This document shows, piece after piece, positions 25,459 to 35,088 of a DNA stretch of 64,000 nucleotides (position 1 is the stretch's first letter; each line of letters starts with the position of its first letter). The notes under the pieces are model-generated. The model searched no databases. It worked only from the letters and a program-made list of their open reading frames with translations, and was not told where the DNA came from. Both the position numbers and the translations under genes were made by a program. The DNA lies in the NCBI RefSeq assembly GCF_014873485.1, contig NZ_JADBDT010000001.1:3100001-3164000 (forward strand), read 5' to 3'. Source of the DNA: Sphingopyxis sp. OAS728. Its GTDB lineage: Bacteria > Pseudomonadota > Alphaproteobacteria > Sphingomonadales > Sphingomonadaceae.

Positions 25459-26886
25459 ATGATGACGCACGCTGGAAAGGAGCGCGGCGCTCGGCCATGG
25501 GCGGCGTTTGCTGCCCTGATGCTGCTCGTCCTTGCCATCGCGGCGTTTATCTTCGCTCCCCCCGCCCGCTCGCAGGGCGAAAGCGGCGCGCGCTATACCG
25601 GCGTCGCCTCGTGCGCGGGCTCGACCTGCCACGGCCGGATGGAGGGCGACGGCACCGTCGTACGCCAGGACGAGCTGATGAAATGGCAGGAGCCCTCGAC
25701 CCCGGGCGGCGCGCACAGCCGCGCCTGGGCGGTACTCAACAACAATCGCAGCCAGTTCATCGCGCGCAATCTCGGCATCGGCGATCCGTCGAAGGCGCAG
25801 ATGTGCCTTGGCTGTCACAGCACCGCGGGTACCGCGCACGCGGTTCCGGCCGAGGATGGCGTCGGCTGCGAATCCTGCCACGGCCCCGCGGGCGGCTGGC
25901 TTGCGAGCCACTATGCCGGGGTTGGAACCAACGCCGATCCCGACCGGGAAATGCGCGACAAGCATCTCGCCAACTTGTCGGCAGGGCTGAAGAAGCTCGA
26001 GGATCCGGTCGTGCGCGCCGGGGTGTGCGTCGACTGCCATTTCGGCGCGGCCGCCGACGGCCAGTTCGTCACCCACCGCATCATGGCTGCCGGCCACCCG
26101 CGCATTTCGTTCGAGCTCGATCTCTTCTCGTCGCTGCAGGCGCATCATCAGGAAGACGCCGATTACGGCTGGCGCAAGTTCGGCGCCGCGAACCGCCGCA
26201 CCGACCATGTCCAGATGTGGGCGGTGGGGCAGGCGACGGCGATCGAACGCAGCCTCGCGCTGTTCCAGACGCGGCGCGGGACCGAGGGCATGTTCCCCGA
26301 ATTCTATTTCCTCGATTGCCACAGTTGCCATCGCCGCATCTTCGATCAGGCAAAGCCGGTGCGCACCGGGCTCGACAATCCGGGCCGTAATCTTCCCGAG
26401 GGCATGCCCGCCTATAATGACGAAAATCTGATCATGCTCGCCGCCGCTGCGCGGCTGGCCGCCCCCGCGCTGGCCGACCAACTCGCGGTGCGTACAGCGG
26501 CCTTCCACAAGGCGATGGCGACCGACCGGCAAAGCGCGGTCGCCGCCGCGGCGCAGCTGTCGCAGACCGTCGCGGCGCTCAAGAGCGCGTTCGCGTCGCG
26601 CAGCTTTTCGGGCGCCGACGCCTTCGCGATGGTCGACGCGATCTCGGCCAAGGCGATCAGCGACCGTTACACCGACTATTCGGGGTCGCAGCAGGCGGTG
26701 ATGGGGGTCGACACTTTGCTTAATGCGATGGTGTCGTCGGGGCGCGTAACCGTCGGCGCCGCGGCGGGCATCCGCGGCGACATCGACCGCGCCTATGCCG
26801 CGGTGAAGGACCCCAACGCCTATAAGCCCTCGGAATTCCAGGCGTCATTCGGCAGCGCAGTGCGCGCAATCGGGGCGCTGCGGTAA
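25459..26886 (+). CDS. Multiheme cytochrome c, small member of the electron-conduit operon
   Basis: Start chosen at ATG 25459 (after GGAAAAGGGG), giving 475 residues. A signal anchor lies at about 15-38 (ALMLLVLAIAAFIFAPPARS). Haem motifs: CAGSTCH at 52-58 (a rare CX4CH form), CLGCH 116-120, CESCH 137-141, CVDCH 190-194 and CHSCH 287-291. Additional His residues around 225-260 can serve as distal ligands. It resembles the cytochrome c554-like multihaem group, a periplasmic electron carrier. It is the first gene of the packed operon; only 4 bp separate it from the next. Confidence 0.87.
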   Translation: MMTHAGKERGARPWAAFAALMLLVLAIAAFIFAPPARSQGESGARYTGVASCAGSTCHGRMEGDGTVVRQDELMKWQEPSTPGGAHSRAWAVLNNNRSQFIARNLGIGDPSKAQMCLGCHSTAGTAHAVPAEDGVGCESCHGPAGGWLASHYAGVGTNADPDREMRDKHLANLSAGLKKLEDPVVRAGVCVDCHFGAAADGQFVTHRIMAAGHPRISFELDLFSSLQAHHQEDADYGWRKFGAANRRTDHVQMWAVGQATAIERSLALFQTRRGTEGMFPEFYFLDCHSCHRRIFDQAKPVRTGLDNPGRNLPEGMPAYNDENLIMLAAAARLAAPALADQLAVRTAAFHKAMATDRQSAVAAAAQLSQTVAALKSAFASRSFSGADAFAMVDAISAKAISDRYTDYSGSQQAVMGVDTLLNAMVSSGRVTVGAAAGIRGDIDRAYAAVKDPNAYKPSEFQASFGSAVRAIGALR

Positions 26887-26890
26887 GACC

Positions 26891-28861
26891 ATGCAAAGCA
26901 GAACGCATCTTTTCCGTTCGGCCGCCTTCGCTGCGATGGGCGCCTTGCTGCTCACCTCGTGCGGCGGGGGCGGCGGAGGTGGCGGCACGCCGACGCCGAC
27001 ACCCACGCCGACGCCAACTCCCACGCCAACGACGGTCTACACCCCGCCCGCCGCCGAAGCGCTCACAACCGCCGACGTCGAACGCGTCCTGGCGCAGGCG
27101 ATATCCGAAGCGCAGGCGCGCAGCCTGCCGTCGGTGATCGCGGTGACCGACCGTGTCGGCAACGTGCTCGGCGTCTTCCGCATGAACGGCGCGCGCGCGA
27201 CGGCGACGACCTCGGCCGCACCGAACGGCGTCAATATCGACGCGCAGAATGTGACCTTTCCCGCCGAGGGCGGCGCGATCGCGAAAGCGGTGACCGGCGC
27301 CTACCTGTCGAGCGGCGGCAACGCCTTTTCGACGCGCACCGCGAGCCAGATCGTGCAGGAACATTTCCCGCCCGCGCCGACGACCGTCGGCCTCGAAAGC
27401 GGGCCTCTGTTCGGCGTGCAGTTCAGCCAGTTGCCGTGCAGCGACCTATCGGCGCGTTTCGGGGCGCCGGGCGCGGCGGCGCTGATCGGCCCCAAACGCT
27501 CGCCGCTCGGCCTCGCCGCCGATCCGGGCGGGCTACCGCTCTACAAGAATGGCGTGCTCGTCGGCGGCATCGGCGTGATGGGCGATGGCGTCTATGGCAG
27601 CGATCCGAACATCCTCGACATCGACAATGACCCCGAGGAGTTCATCGCACTAGCGGGTACGCGCGGGTTTGAGGCGCCGAGCACGATCACCGCCGACAAG
27701 ATCACCGTCGACGGGACGTCGCTGCGCTTTTCCGATGCGACCTTTGCGGGCGTGATGTCGAGCGGCGGCGCAAGTTTCGCGAGCCTCAACGGCACCGCGG
27801 GCAATCTCGTCGCCGTCATCGGCTATGCCAATGCCGCGGTCACCGCAGGAATTGCCTATGGTAGCGAAGCTTCGGGCATCCGTGCCTCGACGCCGGCCGA
27901 ATTTTCGAACCGCGACGCGTTCGTCCTCACCGACGGCAGCGGCGCCAACCGTTACCCGCTCCGCGCGGGCACCGACGGCGCGACAAACAGCGCGCCCCTG
28001 ACACAGGCCGAGGCGCGCGCGGTGCTGGAGGAAGCCTTCACGGTGATGAGCCGCGCGCGCGCGCAAATCCGCCGCCCGCTCGACAGCCGCGCGCAGGTGA
28101 CGATCAGCATCGTCGACACGCATGGCGCGGTGCTCGGCATCGTGCGCTCGCCCGACGCGCCGATCTTCGGCACCGACGTGAGTTTGCAAAAGGCGCGCAC
28201 CGCCGCTTTCTTTTCGGGTGCGCAGGCGGGAACCGAACTCAGCGCCAATGCCAGCGCCGATGTTCGCCAGTTCGTCACTGCGACGCGGACATTTTTGAAC
28301 AATCCCGCCGCACTGACCGGCACCATCGCCTTTTCGGATCGCGCGAACGGCAATCTGTCGCGCCCCTATTTTCCCGACGGCGAGGTTGGTCGTCCGCAGG
28401 GTCCGCTGTCGCGCCCGATCGCGCAGTTCAATCCCTTCTCGACCGGGCTGCAATCGGCGCTGATCATCGGCAATCTCGGCGCGCATCTGGGCTTCGTCTC
28501 GGGCGCCAGCCCCACCGACACGCCCGCGCGCTGCACGACCTTGCCCGACGTTGCGGCGGGGCAGAACCGGCTCCAGAACGGCATCCAGATTTTCCCCGGA
28601 TCGGTCCCCATCTATCGCGGCAACCAGCTGGTCGGCGCGATCGGCGTGTCGGGCGACGGCATCGATCAGGACGACATGATCAGCTTCCTCGGCGCACATA
28701 ATGGGGGCGCCCGCGTCGGCGGCATCGGCAATGCGCCAAAGGCGATCCGGTCGGACAATGTCGTCGTCAATGTCGGTGCCGGGGTTCGCCTCCGCTATAT
28801 CAGCTGTCCCTTCGCCCCGTTCCTCGACACGGCGAACCAGAATGTCTGCGACGGGCTATAG
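26891..28861 (+). CDS. Lipoprotein with two GlcG/HbpS-like (DUF336) domains
   Basis: A 656-residue lipoprotein precursor: lipobox LLLTSC (Cys24), a Gly8 run, a (TP)n linker about residues 34-50, then two haem-degrading/haem-binding GlcG-like domains. The first covers about 60-235 (LTTADVERVLAQAISEAQAR, YKNGVLVGGIGVMGDGVYG) and the second about 370-640 (LTQAEARAVLEEAFTVMSRA, YRGNQLVGAIGVSGDGIDQD). GlcG/HbpS proteins bind haem or corrinoid, so this could supply, hold or sense haem for the cytochromes encoded on both sides. Function is inference. Cys residues near 179, 539 and 641-654 are extra features. Confidence 0.77.
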   Translation: MQSRTHLFRSAAFAAMGALLLTSCGGGGGGGGTPTPTPTPTPTPTPTTVYTPPAAEALTTADVERVLAQAISEAQARSLPSVIAVTDRVGNVLGVFRMNGARATATTSAAPNGVNIDAQNVTFPAEGGAIAKAVTGAYLSSGGNAFSTRTASQIVQEHFPPAPTTVGLESGPLFGVQFSQLPCSDLSARFGAPGAAALIGPKRSPLGLAADPGGLPLYKNGVLVGGIGVMGDGVYGSDPNILDIDNDPEEFIALAGTRGFEAPSTITADKITVDGTSLRFSDATFAGVMSSGGASFASLNGTAGNLVAVIGYANAAVTAGIAYGSEASGIRASTPAEFSNRDAFVLTDGSGANRYPLRAGTDGATNSAPLTQAEARAVLEEAFTVMSRARAQIRRPLDSRAQVTISIVDTHGAVLGIVRSPDAPIFGTDVSLQKARTAAFFSGAQAGTELSANASADVRQFVTATRTFLNNPAALTGTIAFSDRANGNLSRPYFPDGEVGRPQGPLSRPIAQFNPFSTGLQSALIIGNLGAHLGFVSGASPTDTPARCTTLPDVAAGQNRLQNGIQIFPGSVPIYRGNQLVGAIGVSGDGIDQDDMISFLGAHNGGARVGGIGNAPKAIRSDNVVVNVGAGVRLRYISCPFAPFLDTANQNVCDGL

Positions 28862-28864
28862 GCG

Positions 28865-30796
28865 ATGATGACGGGGGGCAGCCTTTGGCCGATCATCGCG
28901 ACACTCGCGGCGCAGGGCGCGCCGGGAGCCGATGTCACGCCGCCGCCACCCGCGCCCGAGGGACCGCCGGTCGCCGGCGACGCCGCACCCGCCGAGCAGC
29001 CTGCCGAAGAACTGATCCCGCCCCCGCCGCCGGTCGACTGGCAGGAAATGGTCAAGGACGACCTCGTCACCGACCTCATCGAGGGCCGCCGCCGTCCGGG
29101 CTACCGGCCCGATCTTCCCGACGCGCTTAGCCAGGACAATGTCGGCGCGCTGCGCCCGCCGCCGCCGCAGGCCTTTCCGGGGATGGAGGATCAGCTGCCC
29201 GTTCCCGACCGCTGGCGCCTCATCGAAACATTGGGCGTGGTCAAGGAACGCTGGTTCGATCCCTATCACCAGAACACCTACAAGGGCGACCGCGCGATCG
29301 ACCGCAGCAAGGTCAAATGGCTGCCGATCAAGGGCGACGACTGGTTCTTCGTCGCCAATGCCGTGTCCGACACCGTGTTCGAACCGCGCACCTTCCCGAT
29401 CCCCGTCGGCGTCCAGACGACCGAGCGGCCCGGCAGCCTCGACGTGTTCGGCAAGGATCGCAGCTTCGTCTTTGCGCAGACCTTCATCGCCGGCGCCGCG
29501 CTGATCAAGGGCTCGACCGCGTTCAAGCCGCCCGACCTCGAATATCGCGTCACGCTCGCTTATCAGGCCAATTATGTCGACGTGCCCGAACGGCGCGTGC
29601 TCGACGTGCGCCCGTCGAAGGCGAGCCATCGTTACGACTCGTTCCTCGGCGTGCAGGAGTTGTTCGTCGACAAACATCTTGGCAACACGTCGGACCGCTA
29701 CGATTTTTATTCAGTCCGTGTCGGGATTCAGCCGTTCCAGAGCGATTTCCGTGGTTTCCTGTTCAACGACAGCCAGCTCGGCATCCGCCTGTTCGGCAAC
29801 CGCGACAACAACCGCTTCCAATATAATCTCGCGGCCTTCTGGCGGCTGGAAAAGGACACCAATTCGGGTCTCAACGACATCACCCAGACGCCGCGCAGCG
29901 ACTTCATCTTCACCGGCAATCTCTATCGTCAGGATTTCCCGGTCGTCGGGCTGACCAGCCAGATCAGCGTGACGTACAATATGAACCGCGAAAAGAATGA
30001 CGTGCAGATCGACCATAATGGTTTCCCAGTGCGGCCCGCGCTGCTCGGCGATTTGCGCGGGCGCGAATATGATGTCGTTTATCTCGGTTACAGCGCCGAC
30101 GGGCGGATCGGGCGGTTCAACCTCACCGCGAGTTTCTATGCCGCGCTCGGCGAGGACCGGAACAGCTTCTTCACCAGCAAGAAAGCTGAAATTCGCGCGG
30201 GCTTCGGCGCGGTGGAACTGAGCTACGACCACGACTGGATGCGCTTCCGCCTGTCGGGGCTTTATGCGACCGGCGACGGCGATCCGTATAATAACACCGA
30301 GGGCGGCTTCGACGCGATCTTCGAAAATCCGATCTTCGGCGGCGCCGACACCAGCTACTGGATCCGCCAGACGATTCCCTTCGCGGGCGGCGGGCGCGTC
30401 ATTTCGATCAACGGCCGCAATGGCATTTTGAACTCGCTGCGCTCGTCGAAGGAAGAGGGGCAGTCGAACTTTAACAACCCTGGCACCGTCTTCATCGGCG
30501 CCGGCGCCGATTTCGACCTGACCCCCGAATTCCGCGTCAGCACCAATTTCAACCATCTGTGGTTCGAAAACACCTCCAGCCTGCAGGCGCTGCGCACCGA
30601 AGGGTCGATCCCGAAGGATATCGGTTTCGATCTGTCGGTCGCGACGATCTGGCGTCCGAAAGCGACGCAGAACATCGTCGGACGCCTCAGCGCGGCGGTG
30701 CTGCTTCCCGGCAAGGGCTTCAAGGATCTGTTCGACAACAAGAAGAAGAATGACGCTTACGTATCTATCCTCGCCAACGTGACTTTGAGCTTCTGA
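28865..30796 (+). CDS. Probable outer-membrane beta-barrel of the cytochrome operon
   Basis: A 643-residue protein with a short signal-like N-terminus, a Pro-rich periplasmic leader (about 20-60, including ELIPPPPPVDW), then from about 150 on alternating polar/hydrophobic segments typical of beta-strands (DLEYRVTLAYQANYV, RFNLTASFYAALGEDRNSF, MRFRLSGLYATGDGDPYNN). It ends with the outer-membrane signature Phe (NVTLSF). It is placed between c-cytochrome genes, and its stop overlaps the next start (TGATG), as a porin partner would be. It is not MtrB by any motif I can see; family not recognised. Confidence 0.72.
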   Translation: MMTGGSLWPIIATLAAQGAPGADVTPPPPAPEGPPVAGDAAPAEQPAEELIPPPPPVDWQEMVKDDLVTDLIEGRRRPGYRPDLPDALSQDNVGALRPPPPQAFPGMEDQLPVPDRWRLIETLGVVKERWFDPYHQNTYKGDRAIDRSKVKWLPIKGDDWFFVANAVSDTVFEPRTFPIPVGVQTTERPGSLDVFGKDRSFVFAQTFIAGAALIKGSTAFKPPDLEYRVTLAYQANYVDVPERRVLDVRPSKASHRYDSFLGVQELFVDKHLGNTSDRYDFYSVRVGIQPFQSDFRGFLFNDSQLGIRLFGNRDNNRFQYNLAAFWRLEKDTNSGLNDITQTPRSDFIFTGNLYRQDFPVVGLTSQISVTYNMNREKNDVQIDHNGFPVRPALLGDLRGREYDVVYLGYSADGRIGRFNLTASFYAALGEDRNSFFTSKKAEIRAGFGAVELSYDHDWMRFRLSGLYATGDGDPYNNTEGGFDAIFENPIFGGADTSYWIRQTIPFAGGGRVISINGRNGILNSLRSSKEEGQSNFNNPGTVFIGAGADFDLTPEFRVSTNFNHLWFENTSSLQALRTEGSIPKDIGFDLSVATIWRPKATQNIVGRLSAAVLLPGKGFKDLFDNKKKNDAYVSILANVTLSF

Positions 30797-33700
30797 TGTT
30801 GCTGCGCAAACTCTTCGCCCTGCTCGCTTTCGTCACGATGTGCGCCGCCTTCGGCGCGAGCGTCGTGCGCGCGGCAGAGGAAGAGAAGCCGCTCAAGATC
30901 GAATATCGCTTCACCCCGCCCGCGCCGCGCGAGCAGAGCGACGCCGATGTAAGCGCGAAGTCGGAGGGCTGTTACAGCTGCCACACGCGTACCGACCAGC
31001 CGTCGATGCATGCGACCCCGGCGGTGAAGCTCGGCTGCACCGACTGCCACGGCGGCGACGCGAGCCAGCGCGGCACGCCCAGCCTCGGCTACAAGCATCC
31101 TACGAACAAGGCGGTGATGAAGCTCGCGCACCCGCAGCCGACCTTGCCCGGCGCCTGGCACGACAGCTCGGCGAACCCGCAGCGCAGCTATACCTTGCTC
31201 AACAAGGAATCGCCCGAATTCATCCGTTTCGTGAACCCCAGCGACTATCGCGTCGCGCGCGAAGCATGCGGTGCTTGCCACCTCGAGGTGATCGAGGCGA
31301 CCGAGCGGTCGATGATGTCGACCGGCGCGATGCTGTGGGGCGGCGCGGCGTATAACAACGGCATTGTCCCCTATAAGAATTACATCTTCGGCGAAGCCTA
31401 TACGCGCACCGGCGAACCGGCGTGCATCCTCTCACCCTCGTCGCGGCTGACCGCCGAGGAATATAAGGAAGCGTGCAAGCCGAGCTTCGGTTTCGACAAG
31501 ATATTGACCGACGACGAGAAAAAGCGCGGCGCGCTGGCCAAAATGTATCCGCTGCCGCGCTGGAGCGTGTTGCCGCCGGGCGACGTGTTCCGCGTGTTCG
31601 AGCGCGGCGGGCGCAACATCAACACGCAATTCCCCGAAATCGGCTTGCCGAACCCGACGGGCAGCATCCAGCGGCTCGAGGAACCGGGGCGTCCCGACCT
31701 CAAGCAGTCGAACCGTGGCCCCGGGACGGGGCTGCGCGTCTCGATCCCCGTGCTCAACATCCACAAGACGCGCCTCAACGACCCGCTGTCGTGGTTCATG
31801 GGGACGAACGACCAGCCGGGCGACTATCGCCATTCAGGCTGTTCGGGCTGCCATGTCGTCTACGCCAACGATCGCGAGCCGCGGCACAGCCTGACCTATG
31901 CCAAATATGGCCGTGACGGCGAGACGGCGACGGTCGACCCGACGATCGCGGAGAAGAAGTGGAAACCCGACGGCGGGCATGGCGGCGATAGCCATGGCGC
32001 CGAGGATGGGCATGCCGGTGGCGGCCACGGTGCGCTGATCGACCCCGCCGATCCCGACGTTCCGGCACGCCCCGCATCGCCGGCGCGGGGCGAATCGGGC
32101 CACCCGATCAGCCACGCCTTCACCCGCGCGATCCCGACCTCGCAGTGCATGTCGTGCCACATGCACCAGCCGAATATCTTCCTGAACTCCTACCTCGGCT
32201 ACACGATGTGGGACTATGAATCCGACGCGCCGCAGATGTGGCCGGGGCCGGACAACACCGCGCCGCGCCCCCCGGGGATGAGCGACGAGGAGTATCAGAA
32301 GAAATACAAGCAGCAGCGCTATCCGACCGCCGCCGAGGTGCATCAGGTACTCGAACGCAATCCCGAGGGGGCGGCGACGCGCGGCCTGTGGGCCGACGTC
32401 GAGTTCCTGCGCGACGTCTATGACGTCAACGACAGCAACAAGGACACGCAGTTCGCCGACTATCATGGCCATGGCTGGAACTTCCGCGGCATCTTCAAGC
32501 GCGACCGCAGCGGCAATCTGCTGACCGCCGACGGCAATATGTCGACCTATGGCACCGACACCGCGAACATCATCGATCCGAAAGATCCGGAGAAGTGGCG
32601 CAAGAGCTGCAGCCACTACACCGATCCCAAGGAGCGCGATCTCTGCCTGTCGAGCGCCGATCCGGGCCGGCCGGGGGGCGAAGGCAAGTTCGTGCCGCCG
32701 GGTCTCAACCCCGGCAAGGCGGTCCATATGATGGATATCCATGCGGAAAAGGGCATGCAATGCGCCGACTGCCACTTCGCGCAGGACAGCCATGGCAACG
32801 GCTATATCCAGGGCGAGGTCGCGAACGCGGTCGAGATCAGCTGCAAGGATTGCCACGGCACTGCCGATGCCTTCCCGAACCTGCTCACCTCGAACGTCGC
32901 GGCGCGGCCGCAGGGCAATAATCTTGCGTTGCTGCGCAATCCTGACGGGCGGCGCCGCTTCGAATTCCAGTATAATGACGATGCCGAGGTGATCGGCCTG
33001 ATCCAGCGGTCGATCGTCGATCCGAAACTTGAATGGCAGGTCAGCCTCGTCAAGCAGGCGGTGACCCCGGGGCCGCACTTCAACGCCAAGGCGGCGCGCG
33101 CGAAACTGATGGCGCGCGCGGGCGCCGAGGACGGCAAATATGAATGGGGGCCGGGGGTCGCGAAGGAGGACCGCGCGCACGGCGACGACAAGATGACCTG
33201 CTTCACCTGTCACCTGTCATGGACGACGAGCTGCGGTGGTTGCCATTTGCCGATCGAGGCGAACTGGAAAACCAAGATGCACCATTTCGAGGGTGAGGAG
33301 ACGCGCAACTTCGCGACCTACAACCCGCAGGTCGCGCGCGACGAGATGTTCCAGCTCGGCCGGCACCAGCTCACCAAGCCCGGCGAGCCGGGCCCGAACG
33401 GCGAAGCGCGCGGCATCATCACGCCGGTGCGTTCGACCTCGGCACTCGTGCTGTCGTCGACGAACATCAACCGCGAACGCATCTATGTGCAGCAGCCGCC
33501 GGTGTCTTCGGCGGGCTATTCGAGCCAGGCCTTCGCGCCGCACTTCCCGCACACGGTGCGCCGGTCCGAAACCAAACAGTGCAGCGACTGCCACCTGTCG
33601 GCCGCCGACGATAACAATGCGATCATGGCGCAGCTCAATCTGCTCGGCACCAATTTCGTCAATTTTGTCGGGCTCAACGTCTGGTCGGGTCAGGAAAACA

Positions 33701-35085
33701 GCTTCCAGGCGACGCGCGTAACCGAATGGGACGAACCGCAGGCGGTGATCGGCAGTTATCTCCAGAAATATGCCTATCCCGACTATTGGAAACTGCACGT
33801 CGAACAGAATGGCCGCGAGCTCAAGAATTGGGTGCGCGGCAAGACCTTCGACAAGAAACTATCGGGCGAAACCCACGCGCTCGAAGAATTCGCCAACATC
33901 GTTCAGGGGACGAGCGGCCGCGTGAACTGTCTCCAGCAGCGCGGCGAATATATGTTTGTAGCGGAGGGCAAGGGCGGTTTCCGCGTCTATGACGTTGCCT
34001 CGATCGGCAACAAGGGCTTCTCCGAACGCATCATCCGCGCGCCTTTCTCGGCGCTCGGCCACGATACGCATGTGAAAACGAAGAACGCGACCTGCATGGC
34101 GATCGCGACGACGCAGCCGATCAGCGTGTCGCGCAACGAGAATATCGTGAAGAATTTCCCTGAGAACCACGAACAGGTGATGCACGATATCTATCGCTAT
34201 GCGGTGATCACCGACAGCGTCGAAGGTCTCATCCTCGTCGATATCGATACGCTCGCCGACGGCGAATTCCGCAACAACAAGTTCAAACGCGCGCTGACGT
34301 GGAACGAGGGTAATGTGCTGGCGGGCGCGCGGCACATCACGCTCGCGGGCAGCATGGCCTATATCACCACCGATGCGGGGCTCGTGGTGCTCGACCTCTC
34401 GGCACCGCTCCAGCCCAGGGTCACCGCGCAACTGCCGCTGACCGATGCGCGCGCGAGCGCGGTGCAGTTCCGCTACCTCTGGGTCACCGATGCCGAGGGT
34501 GTGAAGCTGTTCGACGTCACCAATCTGGCGCATCCGGTCGCGGTACCGTCGGGCACGGTTCGGCTGGCCAACGCGCGGAAAATCTATCTCGCGCGCACCT
34601 ATATGTACGTCGCGGCGAAGGCGGACGGCCTCGTGATCGTCGATGTGACGCGCCCCGCGGCACCGATCGTCTGGCCGGGTCTGACCTTTGGCGGAATGCT
34701 CAACGACGCCGAGGATGTCATCGTCGCGTCGACCAATGCGTCGCTGTTCGGTTATGTCGCCGACGGGCGGAACGGCATCAAGGTGCTCCAGCTCACCAGC
34801 CCCGACAATCCGGGCCTCTATGGCTTCTCGCCGAAACCGACCCCCGAACTGATCGCTTGGGCGAAGACGCCGTCACCCGCGCTTGCGCTGTCGAAGGGGC
34901 TCGACCGCGACCGTGCGGTCGACGAAACCGGCGGCCAGATGGCGGTGTTCGGGCGTGTCGGCTCGCGGCCGTTCACCCGGCCCGAAATGGAGAGGCTGTT
35001 CCTGAACAGCAAGGGCGTGGTCTACAAGGTCAGCGACGAGGTCGACCAGAATGCTTGGCGGCCGCCGCTTCTCTACGCGAACTGA
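30796..35085 (+). CDS. Giant decahaem cytochrome c with C-terminal LVIVD-type beta-propeller
   Basis: 1429 residues with a signal peptide (LLRKLFALLAFVTMCAAFGA). Ten CXXCH haem motifs have their first Cys at residues 59, 81, 158, 349, 451, 656, 683, 802, 813 and 929. A His/Gly-rich insert lies near 395-415 (GGHGGDSHGAEDGHAGGGHG). From about 1030 to 1350 the protein is haem-free and contains LVIVD-like repeats (GLVVLDLSAPLQPRV, GLVIVDVTRPAAPIVW, GIKVLQLTSPDNPGLY), a surface beta-propeller. It is coupled to the barrel gene by a TGATG overlap. It may carry electrons to or from an extracellular partner; direction and substrate are unknown. Confidence 0.87.
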   Translation: MLLRKLFALLAFVTMCAAFGASVVRAAEEEKPLKIEYRFTPPAPREQSDADVSAKSEGCYSCHTRTDQPSMHATPAVKLGCTDCHGGDASQRGTPSLGYKHPTNKAVMKLAHPQPTLPGAWHDSSANPQRSYTLLNKESPEFIRFVNPSDYRVAREACGACHLEVIEATERSMMSTGAMLWGGAAYNNGIVPYKNYIFGEAYTRTGEPACILSPSSRLTAEEYKEACKPSFGFDKILTDDEKKRGALAKMYPLPRWSVLPPGDVFRVFERGGRNINTQFPEIGLPNPTGSIQRLEEPGRPDLKQSNRGPGTGLRVSIPVLNIHKTRLNDPLSWFMGTNDQPGDYRHSGCSGCHVVYANDREPRHSLTYAKYGRDGETATVDPTIAEKKWKPDGGHGGDSHGAEDGHAGGGHGALIDPADPDVPARPASPARGESGHPISHAFTRAIPTSQCMSCHMHQPNIFLNSYLGYTMWDYESDAPQMWPGPDNTAPRPPGMSDEEYQKKYKQQRYPTAAEVHQVLERNPEGAATRGLWADVEFLRDVYDVNDSNKDTQFADYHGHGWNFRGIFKRDRSGNLLTADGNMSTYGTDTANIIDPKDPEKWRKSCSHYTDPKERDLCLSSADPGRPGGEGKFVPPGLNPGKAVHMMDIHAEKGMQCADCHFAQDSHGNGYIQGEVANAVEISCKDCHGTADAFPNLLTSNVAARPQGNNLALLRNPDGRRRFEFQYNDDAEVIGLIQRSIVDPKLEWQVSLVKQAVTPGPHFNAKAARAKLMARAGAEDGKYEWGPGVAKEDRAHGDDKMTCFTCHLSWTTSCGGCHLPIEANWKTKMHHFEGEETRNFATYNPQVARDEMFQLGRHQLTKPGEPGPNGEARGIITPVRSTSALVLSSTNINRERIYVQQPPVSSAGYSSQAFAPHFPHTVRRSETKQCSDCHLSAADDNNAIMAQLNLLGTNFVNFVGLNVWSGQENSFQATRVTEWDEPQAVIGSYLQKYAYPDYWKLHVEQNGRELKNWVRGKTFDKKLSGETHALEEFANIVQGTSGRVNCLQQRGEYMFVAEGKGGFRVYDVASIGNKGFSERIIRAPFSALGHDTHVKTKNATCMAIATTQPISVSRNENIVKNFPENHEQVMHDIYRYAVITDSVEGLILVDIDTLADGEFRNNKFKRALTWNEGNVLAGARHITLAGSMAYITTDAGLVVLDLSAPLQPRVTAQLPLTDARASAVQFRYLWVTDAEGVKLFDVTNLAHPVAVPSGTVRLANARKIYLARTYMYVAAKADGLVIVDVTRPAAPIVWPGLTFGGMLNDAEDVIVASTNASLFGYVADGRNGIKVLQLTSPDNPGLYGFSPKPTPELIAWAKTPSPALALSKGLDRDRAVDETGGQMAVFGRVGSRPFTRPEMERLFLNSKGVVYKVSDEVDQNAWRPPLLYAN

Positions 35086-35088
35086 AGC

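Noticed and set aside
26970..27030. Simple-sequence run near the start of the GlcG-like lipoprotein as a possible CRISPR or phase-variable repeat
   Set aside because: It is the coding sequence of the Gly8 and (TP)n linker; the units are too short for CRISPR, and a hexanucleotide change would not shift the frame.
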